Shown: in pieces, positions 10,701-16,247 of the stretch
How the letters are laid out: every line of letters starts with the position of its first letter
How positions within the stretch are numbered: the stretch's first letter is position 1
NCBI RefSeq assembly: GCF_017357425.1
Contig: NZ_CP014571.1
Span: forward strand, 1,178,001 to 1,242,000
Direction of reading: 5' to 3'
Origin: Arthrobacter sp. D5-1
Lineage (GTDB): Bacteria > Actinomycetota > Actinomycetes > Actinomycetales > Micrococcaceae
DNA: 64,000 nucleotides
Made by a program: the position numbers and the translations under genes
Notes under the pieces: generated by a model
What the model saw: only the letters and a program-made list of their open reading frames with translations
What the model was told of the DNA's origin: nothing
Databases searched by the model: none

Positions 10701-10805
10701 ACTCCAGGGGCACAGGACCCAACTCACGGAGGCCCGTACGTCCGGATCAGTAAAGACGGTAAAATTGATCGCATCCCTCTAGAAGGAAATCCGGCCCTCA
10801 AATGA
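4740..10805 (+). CDS. Secreted RHS-repeat polymorphic toxin
   Basis: Protein of 2021 residues from a GTG start overlapping the previous stop. Residues 1-45 form a signal peptide. About 115-185 resemble the SpvB/TcaC-type N-terminal region (GGFTWNYPFPI, then LSLSYDS and GDGWALGG). A long series of YD/RHS repeats follows (for example YDALGR, YDAAGRVATRTD, YDPAGRITS). The RHS-associated core lies at about 1725-1790 with ELDPVLGVFTAPDP, YTYAFGN and the closing DPSG at 1787-1790, where RHS proteins are typically cleaved. The remaining 231 residues are a distinct tail with a glycine-rich linker and a terminal module from about 1969. The RHS shell is expected to encase the tail until delivery to a neighbouring cell. 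The gene overlaps a short downstream gene by ATGA, the usual toxin-immunity layout. Confidence 0.92.
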   Translation: MKISRSGIQSMRSLLTVALAVTLVATGAAFTVLPETGAVSQVAGASNITPLDPVPVEQWQEPAADPIAPQGIDVAVGAASDTVLGDQAPLAKTAGVRTIVPMSGTNSGPVPSNPGGAGNFMALPGLGSGSWGTTGQTGGFTWNYPFPIREAPAGSTPALSLSYDSTRLDGLTSATNNQASVVGDGWALGGAGTIRQKFGSCKDQLPAGTQTWDLCGNPGGQEFTISFGSRSGLIIKDSNGKYHLQADDNTRLEFLQDTNTANGTRYGDYWKVTDPEGTEYYFGLNKLPGWTSGKATTNSTDYVPVRAATSTQPCNDIGTALCQQAYAWNLDYVVDVHGNSQAFYYTQDLNYYASAAGTGPRHIYVRASRLARVDYGMREGTELTAKAPMQVHLGYTGRCEGGTVCTDGTEHDVPTNFTCNTTTCAIQAPTFYTYYRLQTVISQTLVGASYGNADIWTLGHWMPDPEDGTKPSLWLRSVTHQGADTTSTGFGGWITDPATIFDGQGRYNRVWDVRTGQAPMNRIRLMTIINSTGARTTVNYMPADPGCTYDYIAAIVPETNTKRCFPQWWQPVDPVPQSERRDLFNIYPVQSVSTTPSPGFDGSAAVYQEYKYEDTLVWKYADPKYDSSTSGSKKTWSVFGGWSQVRKTTGNDPGGSNPYTITTYLRGINGTPSNSSGGVRAATLTATDGVTQIADQPWLAGRVLEQRSFAGTGTNYLSSTITLPWSSLNPTAKAPVSLDSVEAHYTGTSATKTRTASSVTGGWRTTYVANTFDALGRVTAVADHGDYTATTADDICTTTSYADNATANMLNLPAVSATFSAACNAGAPNGPLLRYTRTLYDTSTSAVPGSAGYVAPTKGDKTRTDAATATSGVVVTGWQTGPTMGYDALGRTVTATDNTTGAPRTTTTTYTPGTGAPTTVTVSNALQWKTVTTLDVIRGNTLKSQDQNLHETSAAYDQSGREIKSWDARRLQAAGTPTMTTSYGISNTSPSWVKATTATGVESFTIYDGMGRVRQTQAKSPGGGSIVTDTMYNSAGAKNLERHGYYVDSNPNGVLVTPTIAVPASTEYTYDTAGRVATAKRLGNDNIEQWTTSYSYVGIDTTTTKLTASGWSGSPETTVLNAQGKVESKTSYHGTTPTGSADKTTFVYDAFGQRTGMGDGQNLWTWKYDALGRGTSSIDPDAGTSSATYDAAGRVATRTDALETVTGYVYDALDRVTKQTVTAQGGTAKTLVTSTYDSDNANLGQLTSTTRNNGVNFDQPVTTTYSGFDLAYTPGTVTTTLPTTLTGFGGAYTFTTTTTYTGQIKAAGTPAIAGLPAENVAYGYTAFDTPSSIQANLNIYAGNTQYDHLGKLVSYEQFDNAESSGTNTTGKNVVSFNWSPSTGRLIDSQAFNVLPGKDESDLGTTRYKYDPAGRITSREQAYTARASSPSDYQCYSYDHADRVKAAWTPSVIAGCSTVPASTAGSVTGLTGPAPYAQTYTYTAAGDRAQVKRFSSNGALAVTESYAYPAPGTVGPHRLQSVTSVAGSTTSTQSFTWDAAGKMTGRAGQSLTYTLDGSLSTTTGATDVVANPNPGATAGTPPAPAAAVADDAASRFYDASGNLVGVKDGTGVTVTLGSITAHNTIGGTKSATKTYSFAGKVVAQRTSSSAVTGTKLAFIIGDRVNTAQTMTLPNTGTGPTTVITRRTDPLGLARGANGTATANGSFATAPSTTAGTGSNAASSTGFSAVNGYIAGLDDTVSSLTHLGARELDPVLGVFTAPDPILDISKQEGFTPYTYAFGNTINTSDPSGLKPTCDCDEDRGGTYLKAEYVSGPKFYGVEQEQRAAAPATSGAYVPTFADRLRWAYKKSYSAHAGEIRPYKATEDMSLKQKVWFLNHLSNYGVPDDEDMSWDEAFAGPLGDSLLMAVGGRGGAGKGSVGKGGGKGGLPGSGSLIRTLKDPQSLRGATPDQVKQLIPDSWTQSPLRKGDGTRYTNPDRPGEAIMIEKGTPGAQDPTHGGPYVRISKDGKIDRIPLEGNPALK
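10098..10802 (+). other. C-terminal toxin-like tail of the RHS protein
   Basis: This part encodes residues 1787-2021, after the RHS core. It contains a Cys-rich start (TCDCDED), an amphipathic region with several Trp residues, a glycine/lysine-rich linker, and a terminal module with GTRYTNPDRPG, HGGPYVRISKDGK and IPLEGNP. From memory, the same G-x-R-[YF]-x-[ND]-P ... GPY-[VA]-[RK]-[VIY]-S ... IPL-x-GNP pattern ends many bacterial polymorphic toxins, some thought to be RNases. The specific toxin family and activity are not established here. Confidence 0.55.
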
Positions 10806-11149
10806 ATGAACCACTGACGCCTAGTCAACGCATCCTTTTATGGCAGGCAATAGAGGACTATTCTGGATTATGGGAATGTCCTTGGGAGCTCCGGGCGATC
10901 AAGCCCTCTGCCGACGAGGAATCTCTTAAAGCGGAGGCAGCACAGATCATTGCCGGCCTAATATCCGAGGGGCTCGTAGAGCTCTATTACTGTCAGGAGC
11001 CGTACGGAGAAATGACCAAAATCCCGGAGTCCAAGGCCTTCGATTTACTTAGCGCCGATGAAGTTTGGAGCCAGCCGGTTAAGGATGCTATCTCTGTCAG
11101 ATTCACTGCTACGGAAGAGGGGAGTGCCCTTTATGAACGCCAGTTGTGA
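10802..11149 (+). CDS. Candidate immunity protein for the RHS toxin
   Basis: 115 residues, acidic, no signal peptide or membrane segment, so cytoplasmic. Its ATG overlaps the RHS stop (ATGA), so the two genes are translationally coupled. The sequence has a helical start (LLWQAIEDYSGLWECPWELR), a helix-turn segment (AAQIIAGLISEGLVELYYC), a loop with PESKAFDLL, and a closing strand/helix (VRFTATEEGSALYE). Size, position and charge fit an immunity protein that binds and neutralises the tail encoded just upstream. I recall similar short proteins in other actinobacteria, but cannot give an Imm family number. The immunity role is inferred from context. Confidence 0.65.
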   Translation: MNEPLTPSQRILLWQAIEDYSGLWECPWELRAIKPSADEESLKAEAAQIIAGLISEGLVELYYCQEPYGEMTKIPESKAFDLLSADEVWSQPVKDAISVRFTATEEGSALYERQL

Positions 11150-11630
11150 GCTTGGTTGATGAGGTCTGGGAGCCTATTTGCATTTGTTCGACATCGATGC
11201 GGGAAAACGGTGGCCCCCATGGTGCCGCATAGCCGAAATTTATCTCGCTGCCGCTCTGAAGCTCACCTCTCGGGGTTATTTTGCAGGTACAACAAAAGGT
11301 AAAACTCAAAGCAGGCGGCGTGTTGGTATGCCGGCAGCTGTAGCCTGAGGAGCTGGTGGCGCTCCTGGAGCTTGAAATGGAGACTGTTCCTCCTGAGTCC
11401 ACTGCTCGGCATGATTGGCGCTGTCGGGCTCAGCGCCTTGAACAACATCGGCAGATTTAGTGTCGCTTAAGAGCTACGTCCTAACGAAGAAGCAGTGATA
11501 GCAGCAGCAGTAGACGTCGGGTTGCAAAGTACTGCATCTCTTCGAGATCGAGTGATGTTTCGGAGCGATAGACTCGTGGTTGGAAGGTACACAGGGTCAG
11601 CCCCCCCGGCAATCCTAGGGGGAGCGCATC
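11150..11630. other. Intergenic stretch without a convincing gene
   Basis: About 480 bases between the immunity gene and the interrupted membrane-protein gene. Short open frames exist on both strands. A few plus-strand segments (around 11160-11345 and 11345-11459) read like worn coding sequence but are broken by stops and lack starts with ribosome sites. The stretch is probably decayed cargo, possibly old toxin or immunity remnants downstream of the RHS gene. No terminator or known RNA was recognised. Confidence 0.4.
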
Positions 11631-11795
11631 ATGAGCCAGGAACTTCAGCGACAATCGGAGCCTGCAGGCACGGCAGGTCAGCCACTTGCACTCAGCGCAC
11701 ACGATGCGACACGGTCACGCCATTGGCGGTTCTGGTTGGGACTGTTTCATGTGCTGGCGGGCCTGATTGCTGGATACCTGGCTCTTCGCGGTTGA
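11631..11795 (+). pseudogene. 5' part of a small membrane-protein gene cut by the insertion sequence
   Basis: An ATG at 11631, preceded by a strong GGGGGAG site, opens a frame of 49 native codons that reaches the insertion point in 11772-11779. It then reads five codons into the element and stops at 11795. The native part has a polar N-terminus and a hydrophobic helix (FWLGLFHVLAGLIAGYL). Removing the element and one copy of the 8-bp duplication joins this frame to the downstream frame that ends at 13601, giving an intact 171-residue protein. Function unknown. As it stands the 54-residue product is truncated. Confidence 0.85.
11772..11779 (+). repeat. Target-site duplication, left copy (GGATACCT)
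   Basis: The eight bases immediately left of the IS are GGATACCT, identical to 13227-13234 immediately right of it. Eight-base duplications are characteristic of ISL3-family transposition. Confidence 0.95.
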
Positions 11796-11802
11796 TGGTG
11801 AA
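11780..11802 (+). repeat. Left terminal inverted repeat of the ISL3 element
   Basis: Begins GGCTCTTCGCGG; pairs with 13204-13226 with three mismatches (positions 9, 15 and 16). Confidence 0.92.
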
Positions 11803-11845
11803 ACAGGTTCCGTGTCTTGAAATCTGAAGGGCTCGTAGCCCTGCT

Positions 11846-13183
11846 GTGATGGATGTTCTCTACGCATTCATCAAGAGTCAGGAGCTACGAGCCTTGAACG
11901 AGCCTACTTCGCCGCGCCCCGATGCTGCCACCGCCATTTTCAACCTGCCCGACTACCGGGTCACCGGCACCGAGGTCCTCGCCTTCGGGCAGCGACGGAT
12001 CCGCGTCGTGGCCACCGCCGAGGCCGGCTGCCCGTCCTGCGGCGTGATCAGCACCCGCGTGCATTCACGCCGGTCACAACGCCTGCGTGACATCCCTGTC
12101 GCCGGCCCGGTCGAAGTGGTCTGGGCCAAGCGGAGGTTCTTCTGCGATGAGTACCTGTGCCCCCGCCGGACATTCACCGAGGAGACAGCCGAGGTACCGC
12201 GCCGGGCACGGTCCACCCGCCGGCTCCGTGAGGCCCTGGTGGCCGCCGTGATCGGTTCCGGGAGGGCCGCCGCCGAGGCTGCCTCTTCATTCGGTGTCTC
12301 GTGGTGGCTTGTCCAGCGGGCACTGGATTCCGCGGCGCTGACGCTGCCCGATGTCGATGCCCTGGCACCGCGGATGCTCGGCATCGATGAACACCGCTAC
12401 CGGTCCGTGCGGTTCTTCCGCGACCCTGCCACGAAGGCCTGGAAACGCTACGAACCCTGGATGACCACCATCGTCGATCTCGACACCGGACAAGTCCTCG
12501 GGATCGTTGACGGCCGCGACAGCGAGGGGGTAGGAGACTGGCTGTTCGCCCGCCCGCTTCAGTGGCGGCTGGGCGTGCAGGTCGTTGCCATCGACCCCTC
12601 GGCGGCGTTCCGCAAGGCCCTGCGGATGTGGCTTCCACGCACCGCTGTCTCAGTCGACGCGTTCCACCTGGTCAAGCTCGGCAACGACATGCTCACCGAA
12701 GTCCGGCAACGACTCACCCAGCAGACCCATGGTCGGCGGGGGCGCTCCATCGATCCGGTCTGGGCCAACCGGCGACTGCTCCTGCGCGCCGGGGACACGC
12801 TCTCGGATCGGGCCCGGGACAGGCTCAGCAACGTGTTCGCGACCGACGATGTCACCGGGAAGCTGCAGGCCGCGTGGCTGGTCAAGGAACAGCTCCGGGC
12901 CCTGCTGACTACCGGCTCTCTTGCCGACGCTGCCGCCGCGAAGGACCGGCTGCAGGTCCTGGTCGAGCGAGCCGCGCAGCCGGAGACGAACCGGCTGTGG
13001 CGCACAATCTGCCGGTGGTGGAAAGAGATCGAAGTCCTCATTGTCACCGGTGCGACAACCGCGAAAGTGGAAGCCAACAACACCGCGATAAAACACATAA
13101 AGAGGACGGGTCGGGGATTCACCAACGCACGCAACTACAAAACCCGTATCCTGTTGCGCAGTGCCGCCAGAACAGCGGCATGA
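11846..13183 (+). CDS. ISL3-family transposase
   Basis: DDE-type transposase of up to 445 residues. An N-terminal zinc-ribbon has CPSC at 62-65 and cysteines at 100 and 105; a helix-turn-helix-like region follows (about 120-160). The catalytic RNase H-like core has D181 (MLGIDEHRY), D250 (VVAIDPSAAFRKAL) and E409 (KVEANNTAIKHIKR, the typical ISL3 signature with an Asn pair). It ends FTNARNYKTRILLR as family members do. The frame opens with GTG then ATG at 11846-11851; a TTG about 15 codons downstream, after the internal inverted repeat, is an alternative start. The gene appears intact, so the element may be active. Confidence 0.95.
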   Translation: MMDVLYAFIKSQELRALNEPTSPRPDAATAIFNLPDYRVTGTEVLAFGQRRIRVVATAEAGCPSCGVISTRVHSRRSQRLRDIPVAGPVEVVWAKRRFFCDEYLCPRRTFTEETAEVPRRARSTRRLREALVAAVIGSGRAAAEAASSFGVSWWLVQRALDSAALTLPDVDALAPRMLGIDEHRYRSVRFFRDPATKAWKRYEPWMTTIVDLDTGQVLGIVDGRDSEGVGDWLFARPLQWRLGVQVVAIDPSAAFRKALRMWLPRTAVSVDAFHLVKLGNDMLTEVRQRLTQQTHGRRGRSIDPVWANRRLLLRAGDTLSDRARDRLSNVFATDDVTGKLQAAWLVKEQLRALLTTGSLADAAAAKDRLQVLVERAAQPETNRLWRTICRWWKEIEVLIVTGATTAKVEANNTAIKHIKRTGRGFTNARNYKTRILLRSAARTAA

Positions 13184-13203
13184 ACATCCCTCACGGCAGA
13201 ACG

Positions 13204-13226
13204 TTCACCACGAACCGTGAAGAGCC
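13204..13226 (-). repeat. Right terminal inverted repeat of the ISL3 element
   Basis: Reverse complement begins GGCTCTTCACGG and matches the left end at 20 of 23 positions. Confidence 0.92.
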
Positions 13227-13601
13227 GGATACCTGGCCGTGACGAACACCGTGTGGGTGAGCGCACAGATACAGGACTGGCAAAGCGTGGGGCAGCGACC
13301 GCCGGGTGGACCACTTGCTGGGTTGATTTTCATCATCGTCGGCTTCAGCTTGGTGTCCGGGGTCGGCGTGCTGGTCGGCATCTGGAATCTCATGACCATG
13401 AAGGGCACGAATCCGCGGCCTCTGCGCTCAGCAGCCGTGGTGTCCATAGTCTCCTTCATGCTGATGATGACCTTTGTTGATGGGCCCTTGAACGATCCGG
13501 GGAAGATTGGGCTCCCTATTCTGCACGCAGTGGTCGCTGCCTGGAAAGTCGGCATTCTCCGTCTCAAGAAGGTGCCAACGCCGGCGACTGTTGCTCGCTG
13601 A
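13227..13601 (+). pseudogene. 3' part of the membrane-protein gene cut by the insertion sequence
   Basis: Begins with the right copy of the 8-bp target duplication (13227-13234) and continues in frame with the 5' part at 11631-11779. It has at least two further hydrophobic segments (LAGLIFIIVGFSLVSGVGVLVG and AAVVSIVSFMLMMTFV) and a basic C-terminus. The restored protein would be 171 residues with about three or four membrane passes. The remnant could still be translated from a GTG at 13239 as a 120-residue protein with two helices, but no good ribosome site precedes that codon. Family not recognised. Its neighbour starts 77 bases downstream. Confidence 0.82.
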
Positions 13602-13678
13602 AGAGGGCTGAGCTTCCTGCAGCATCGTGACGCCTCGCCGTTTGATTTTCTGAGTCCCAGTGCACGACGATTGCCCTC

Positions 13679-15100
13679 ATGACGACTGAAACCTCCCAAG
13701 AACAACTGGTTGATATTCCCGAGTGGGTGTCTAAAGTCCGGGCCATAGGTATCGACACCAATGCGGTGGGGAAGGGTTCGTTCAACCTTGCACAACTGAA
13801 AGGGCTGTCCCACAAAGCTCAGCAGCACGGAGCCATGGAGATTTGGATTGCTGAACCGGTGATCTGGGAATGGGCCGATCACCTCAGGGAGGACTGGGTT
13901 TCTCTCAACAAGGTCAGAAGCAATCTCAAGGCCGCAGGCATCGAGATGGCCGCACAACCCACAGATGTCAACGAGGCCTTGGAATTTGTTCTCAGTGGAG
14001 TCCACGGTTTAGGGGAGCACGTAAAGGTGATCCCGATCGAGCCGGTTGTTGTCGAAGCAATGAAGGATCAGATTCTCGTTCGCGCACCGGGTGAGAGGGT
14101 GACCCGTGACGGCCGGGCCGCCAAAACCAAACATGACAAGTCCGTGAAAACGGGCGCCGCGGATAGTGCGATATTTCGTGCCTACCACCATCACGCCGGA
14201 AATAGAGGCGAAACCTACGTCATTCTGGGCGGTGATAGCGATCTTGCAAAGGCTCATGAAGAGTGGGGCGTCAAGGACGTCAAGTCATTCTCAAAAACTG
14301 ATGCACTGAACGAGCACATTTTCCGGATGATTCCGGCGCCGGACTACCTGGTGGTACGTTGTGCTGCATTTCTCGATTCGGAGGTCGCAACCGTGGACCT
14401 CACTTCTTTCGAGTCGCCGAGTAGTTTGATCGGAAGTTATGACCAGGAGGTCCCGCTATCTTTTGCCGCTACCGGACACAAGATGCTCCTGGGACTTTCA
14501 AACGCGAAGCTGGACAGGGTCGCCCAGATCGTCGAGGCCGAAGCATGCATCCTTACTGATGTGTTTGGTCCCGAAGTGACGACAGACATCTACGGCGAGG
14601 ACCACGAGGAACCTGGGACTCAACGTATGTACTCCGACAGCGCCGTCTACGTCAACGTCACATTCCGGATTGAGAAAGGCGAAGTCAAGAGTTTTGCTGC
14701 GGGCTCCATACGTCACACATGGGCGATGAGGACACGCGAAACAGCCTGGGACGACGACGGGCCTCTAGCTGTACTTGAGAACCTCACTGAAGTCCCGGGA
14801 CTCGCTGACTTTGACTGGGCTGTCAACTTTTATGAACCGCAAACCACGGAGGTGGAGGTTGACGGCGACATTCTCCAGCTCGACTTCAGCGGCAGCGCTG
14901 CCGACGATTGGGTTCTAGCTGCCTCATATCGTGACGAAGTCGTTGAGGTTGCGGGAACTCTTCAGTATGACGGCAAGGACTACGGGGATGGGGTGTCCTT
15001 TGTCAGCACTGTGCTGTTGTCGACGGACTCTGCGCTTGTGCCGAATCGCCCCAGTTTCGCTGTCAACGCACTGCTGATGCACACGCCTAAGAAGTCGTGA
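13679..15100 (+). CDS. PIN-like domain protein with a large unknown C-terminal region
   Basis: 473 residues, no signal peptide. The N-terminal half has PIN-fold (DUF4935-like) landmarks: D26 in RAIGIDTNAV, an acidic cluster at WIAEPVIWEWADHL (E59/E64), D162 in GAADSAIFRAYH, and a strand followed by acidic residues in YVILGGDSDLAKA (D186/D188). These acidic residues would form the metal site of a ribonuclease. Residues about 240-473 form a mostly beta, acidic region unlike any domain I know; it may sense or bind a target. The gene sits in an accessory region beside an unknown protein and a KAP NTPase, so a toxin or phage-defence role is plausible but unproven. It ends at a strong bidirectional hairpin. 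Confidence 0.65.
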   Translation: MTTETSQEQLVDIPEWVSKVRAIGIDTNAVGKGSFNLAQLKGLSHKAQQHGAMEIWIAEPVIWEWADHLREDWVSLNKVRSNLKAAGIEMAAQPTDVNEALEFVLSGVHGLGEHVKVIPIEPVVVEAMKDQILVRAPGERVTRDGRAAKTKHDKSVKTGAADSAIFRAYHHHAGNRGETYVILGGDSDLAKAHEEWGVKDVKSFSKTDALNEHIFRMIPAPDYLVVRCAAFLDSEVATVDLTSFESPSSLIGSYDQEVPLSFAATGHKMLLGLSNAKLDRVAQIVEAEACILTDVFGPEVTTDIYGEDHEEPGTQRMYSDSAVYVNVTFRIEKGEVKSFAAGSIRHTWAMRTRETAWDDDGPLAVLENLTEVPGLADFDWAVNFYEPQTTEVEVDGDILQLDFSGSAADDWVLAASYRDEVVEVAGTLQYDGKDYGDGVSFVSTVLLSTDSALVPNRPSFAVNALLMHTPKKS

Positions 15101-15102
15101 AA

Positions 15103-15140
15103 ACCAAGTACTGTCCGGGGTGGCCCGGACAGTACTTGGT
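15103..15140. terminator. Bidirectional terminator hairpin
   Basis: Perfect 17-bp stem ACCAAGTACTGTCCGGG with a GTGG loop, preceded by an A-run. It lies between two convergent genes and probably stops transcription from both sides. Confidence 0.85.
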
Positions 15141-15167
15141 GTCGATCTGGGGATTAACCTTCGGATC

Positions 15168-15728
15168 CTACGTTGAGGGTATCCAGCTCTCGGCCACTGC
15201 CACCAAGTCGTAGTGAAACGCACTGAGCACAGACCGCAGAGCCATCAGTTGATCCTCGTGTCGCGGATTCCTTTCGTGCCAAGTTCCAACCTTGGCTGAA
15301 ATGATCTCACCCAGGTCAGTGACCTCGATGATCTGCTGCTTGCGTACACGCTTCTCGCCGGGCACCACGATGATGGCCCGCCGTTCGTTCCAGAAGACCT
15401 GGGCGGCGTCGCGCTCTGCCTGTGTGAGAAGACTCTCCACTGTCCGCTCGACGTGGATCTTGAGTCGGGGCGTCGGCGGCTCCATGACACGCCATTCGTC
15501 GTCGCCTGATTGGTCCTCGATCTCAATTTCCAGTGGCTGGTTGTTGTAACCTTTCAGGGCGAAGTCATGGCCCCGGCGTTCAATCCAGAGAGTCGCGACC
15601 GTTAAGTCCGAATCAGTGTTGAAGACGACCTTGCCGAAGTCCTCATCTGATTCGCGGTGCTTGGCTTCCCAGATCCTGGGCTCAGTTCGGGCTCCGGTGT
15701 CGTAGGGCGTGAGTGGTTCTGTGGGCAT
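15168..15728 (-). CDS. Protein of unknown function
   Basis: 186 residues, soluble, acidic, no signal peptide. The N-terminal half looks beta-rich (FGKVVFNTDSDLTVATLWIE, a second strand pair around residue 70). A charged middle follows (RLKIHVERTVESLLTQAERDAAQVFW) and the C-terminus is helical. The start at 15728 is an ATG. The gene is convergent with the PIN-like gene and shares its terminator. No family recognised. Its position between a PIN-like protein and a KAP NTPase makes it a candidate member of the same accessory or defence locus, but they are not in one operon. Confidence 0.7.
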   Translation of the reverse strand: MPTEPLTPYDTGARTEPRIWEAKHRESDEDFGKVVFNTDSDLTVATLWIERRGHDFALKGYNNQPLEIEIEDQSGDDEWRVMEPPTPRLKIHVERTVESLLTQAERDAAQVFWNERRAIIVVPGEKRVRKQQIIEVTDLGEIISAKVGTWHERNPRHEDQLMALRSVLSAFHYDLVAVAESWIPST

Positions 15729-15857
15729 GGTCGTGCTCCAATCGAATAGCTGGTGGTCTTACGGGTAGTCGACAGGCTCCCGAACCGGCTGTGCCGGTCA
15801 GCCTGCTGGGCCCTGGCATCAACATTTCCCACTGCAAACAGCGCCACAGCGAAAAAA

Positions 15858-15885
15858 GAACCCCCGTGCCGAAGCACAGGGGTTC
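15858..15885 (-). terminator. Hairpin B, minus-strand intrinsic terminator
   Basis: GAACCCC-C-GTGC, CGAA loop, GCAC-A-GGGGTTC, followed on the minus strand by TTTTTT. Homologous to hairpin A and hairpin C. Confidence 0.8.
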
Positions 15886-16084
15886 AAGGTCCAAGGGTCT
15901 CGTCTTGGATGTTCTATTCAGTTGGCGGAGAGATGATCAGCACCAACGGCACGTTTGTTCTGACAGCGCTGCATTTCTTCCTCGGCTTTCTCCCGACCCG
16001 GCTTCGCCGGTGAAGAGCCAGCCACGACCCACACGGGGACGCCAGTCACCAAAGGGCAGTGAGTGTTGCAAACACGCGAAACAA

Positions 16085-16116
16085 GAAACCCCCTGCGCCG
16101 CAGCGCAAGGGGTCTC
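16085..16116 (-). terminator. Hairpin C, minus-strand intrinsic terminator
   Basis: CCCC-C-TGCGC, CGCA loop, GCGCA-A-GGGG, then a T-rich stretch on the minus strand (GGGGGTTTCTTGTTT). It is the diverged third copy of the hairpin family. Confidence 0.7.
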
Positions 16117-16228
16117 TCTCTCGCTGTTTGAGAGCTATTCAGTTGTCTATTCGATTGGCGGAGAGGTGATCAACGCTGGGAGCGCATGGGGGGCCCAACA
16201 TTGCACCTCTTCCTCACTTGCCCTCCCG

Positions 16229-16247
16229 GACCCGGCTTTGCCGGGTC
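16229..16247. terminator. Short GC hairpin at the 3' end of the KAP gene
   Basis: GACCCGGC, TTT loop, GCCGGGTC; touches the stop codon of the minus-strand KAP gene. A partner hairpin lies at 15996-16011 in the upstream unit. No strong U-tract. Confidence 0.5.

Larger units (their letters stand above)
11780..13226 (+). mobile_element. ISL3-family insertion sequence, complete (1447 bp)
   Basis: Bounded by 23-bp imperfect inverted repeats (11780-11802 and 13204-13226, both beginning GGCTCTTC when read inward, 20 of 23 matching) and flanked by perfect 8-bp direct repeats. It carries one full-length transposase gene on the plus strand. Perfect target duplication, an intact transposase and a cleanly restorable target gene all point to a recent insertion. 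An internal inverted repeat, GGCTCGTAG/CTACGAGCC at 11830-11838 and 11883-11891, surrounds the likely translation start and could form a hairpin that limits transposase expression. Confidence 0.95.
15729..16245. other. Intergenic region with a duplicated spacer unit
   Basis: No gene supported. It holds two diverged copies of a unit of about 180 bases. Each has a CCCC/GGGG hairpin (B, then C), then a conserved stretch (15915-15941 and 16148-16172) sharing TTGGCGGAGAG and TGATCA, and lastly a CCGGC/GCCGG hairpin (15996-16011 and 16229-16247). Units are in the same orientation, so this is a direct tandem duplication. Confidence 0.65.

Noticed and set aside
12174..13134. Long minus-strand frames inside the transposase
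   Set aside because: They are antisense shadows of a high-GC coding gene and are rich in Arg/Pro/Ala with no domain pattern.
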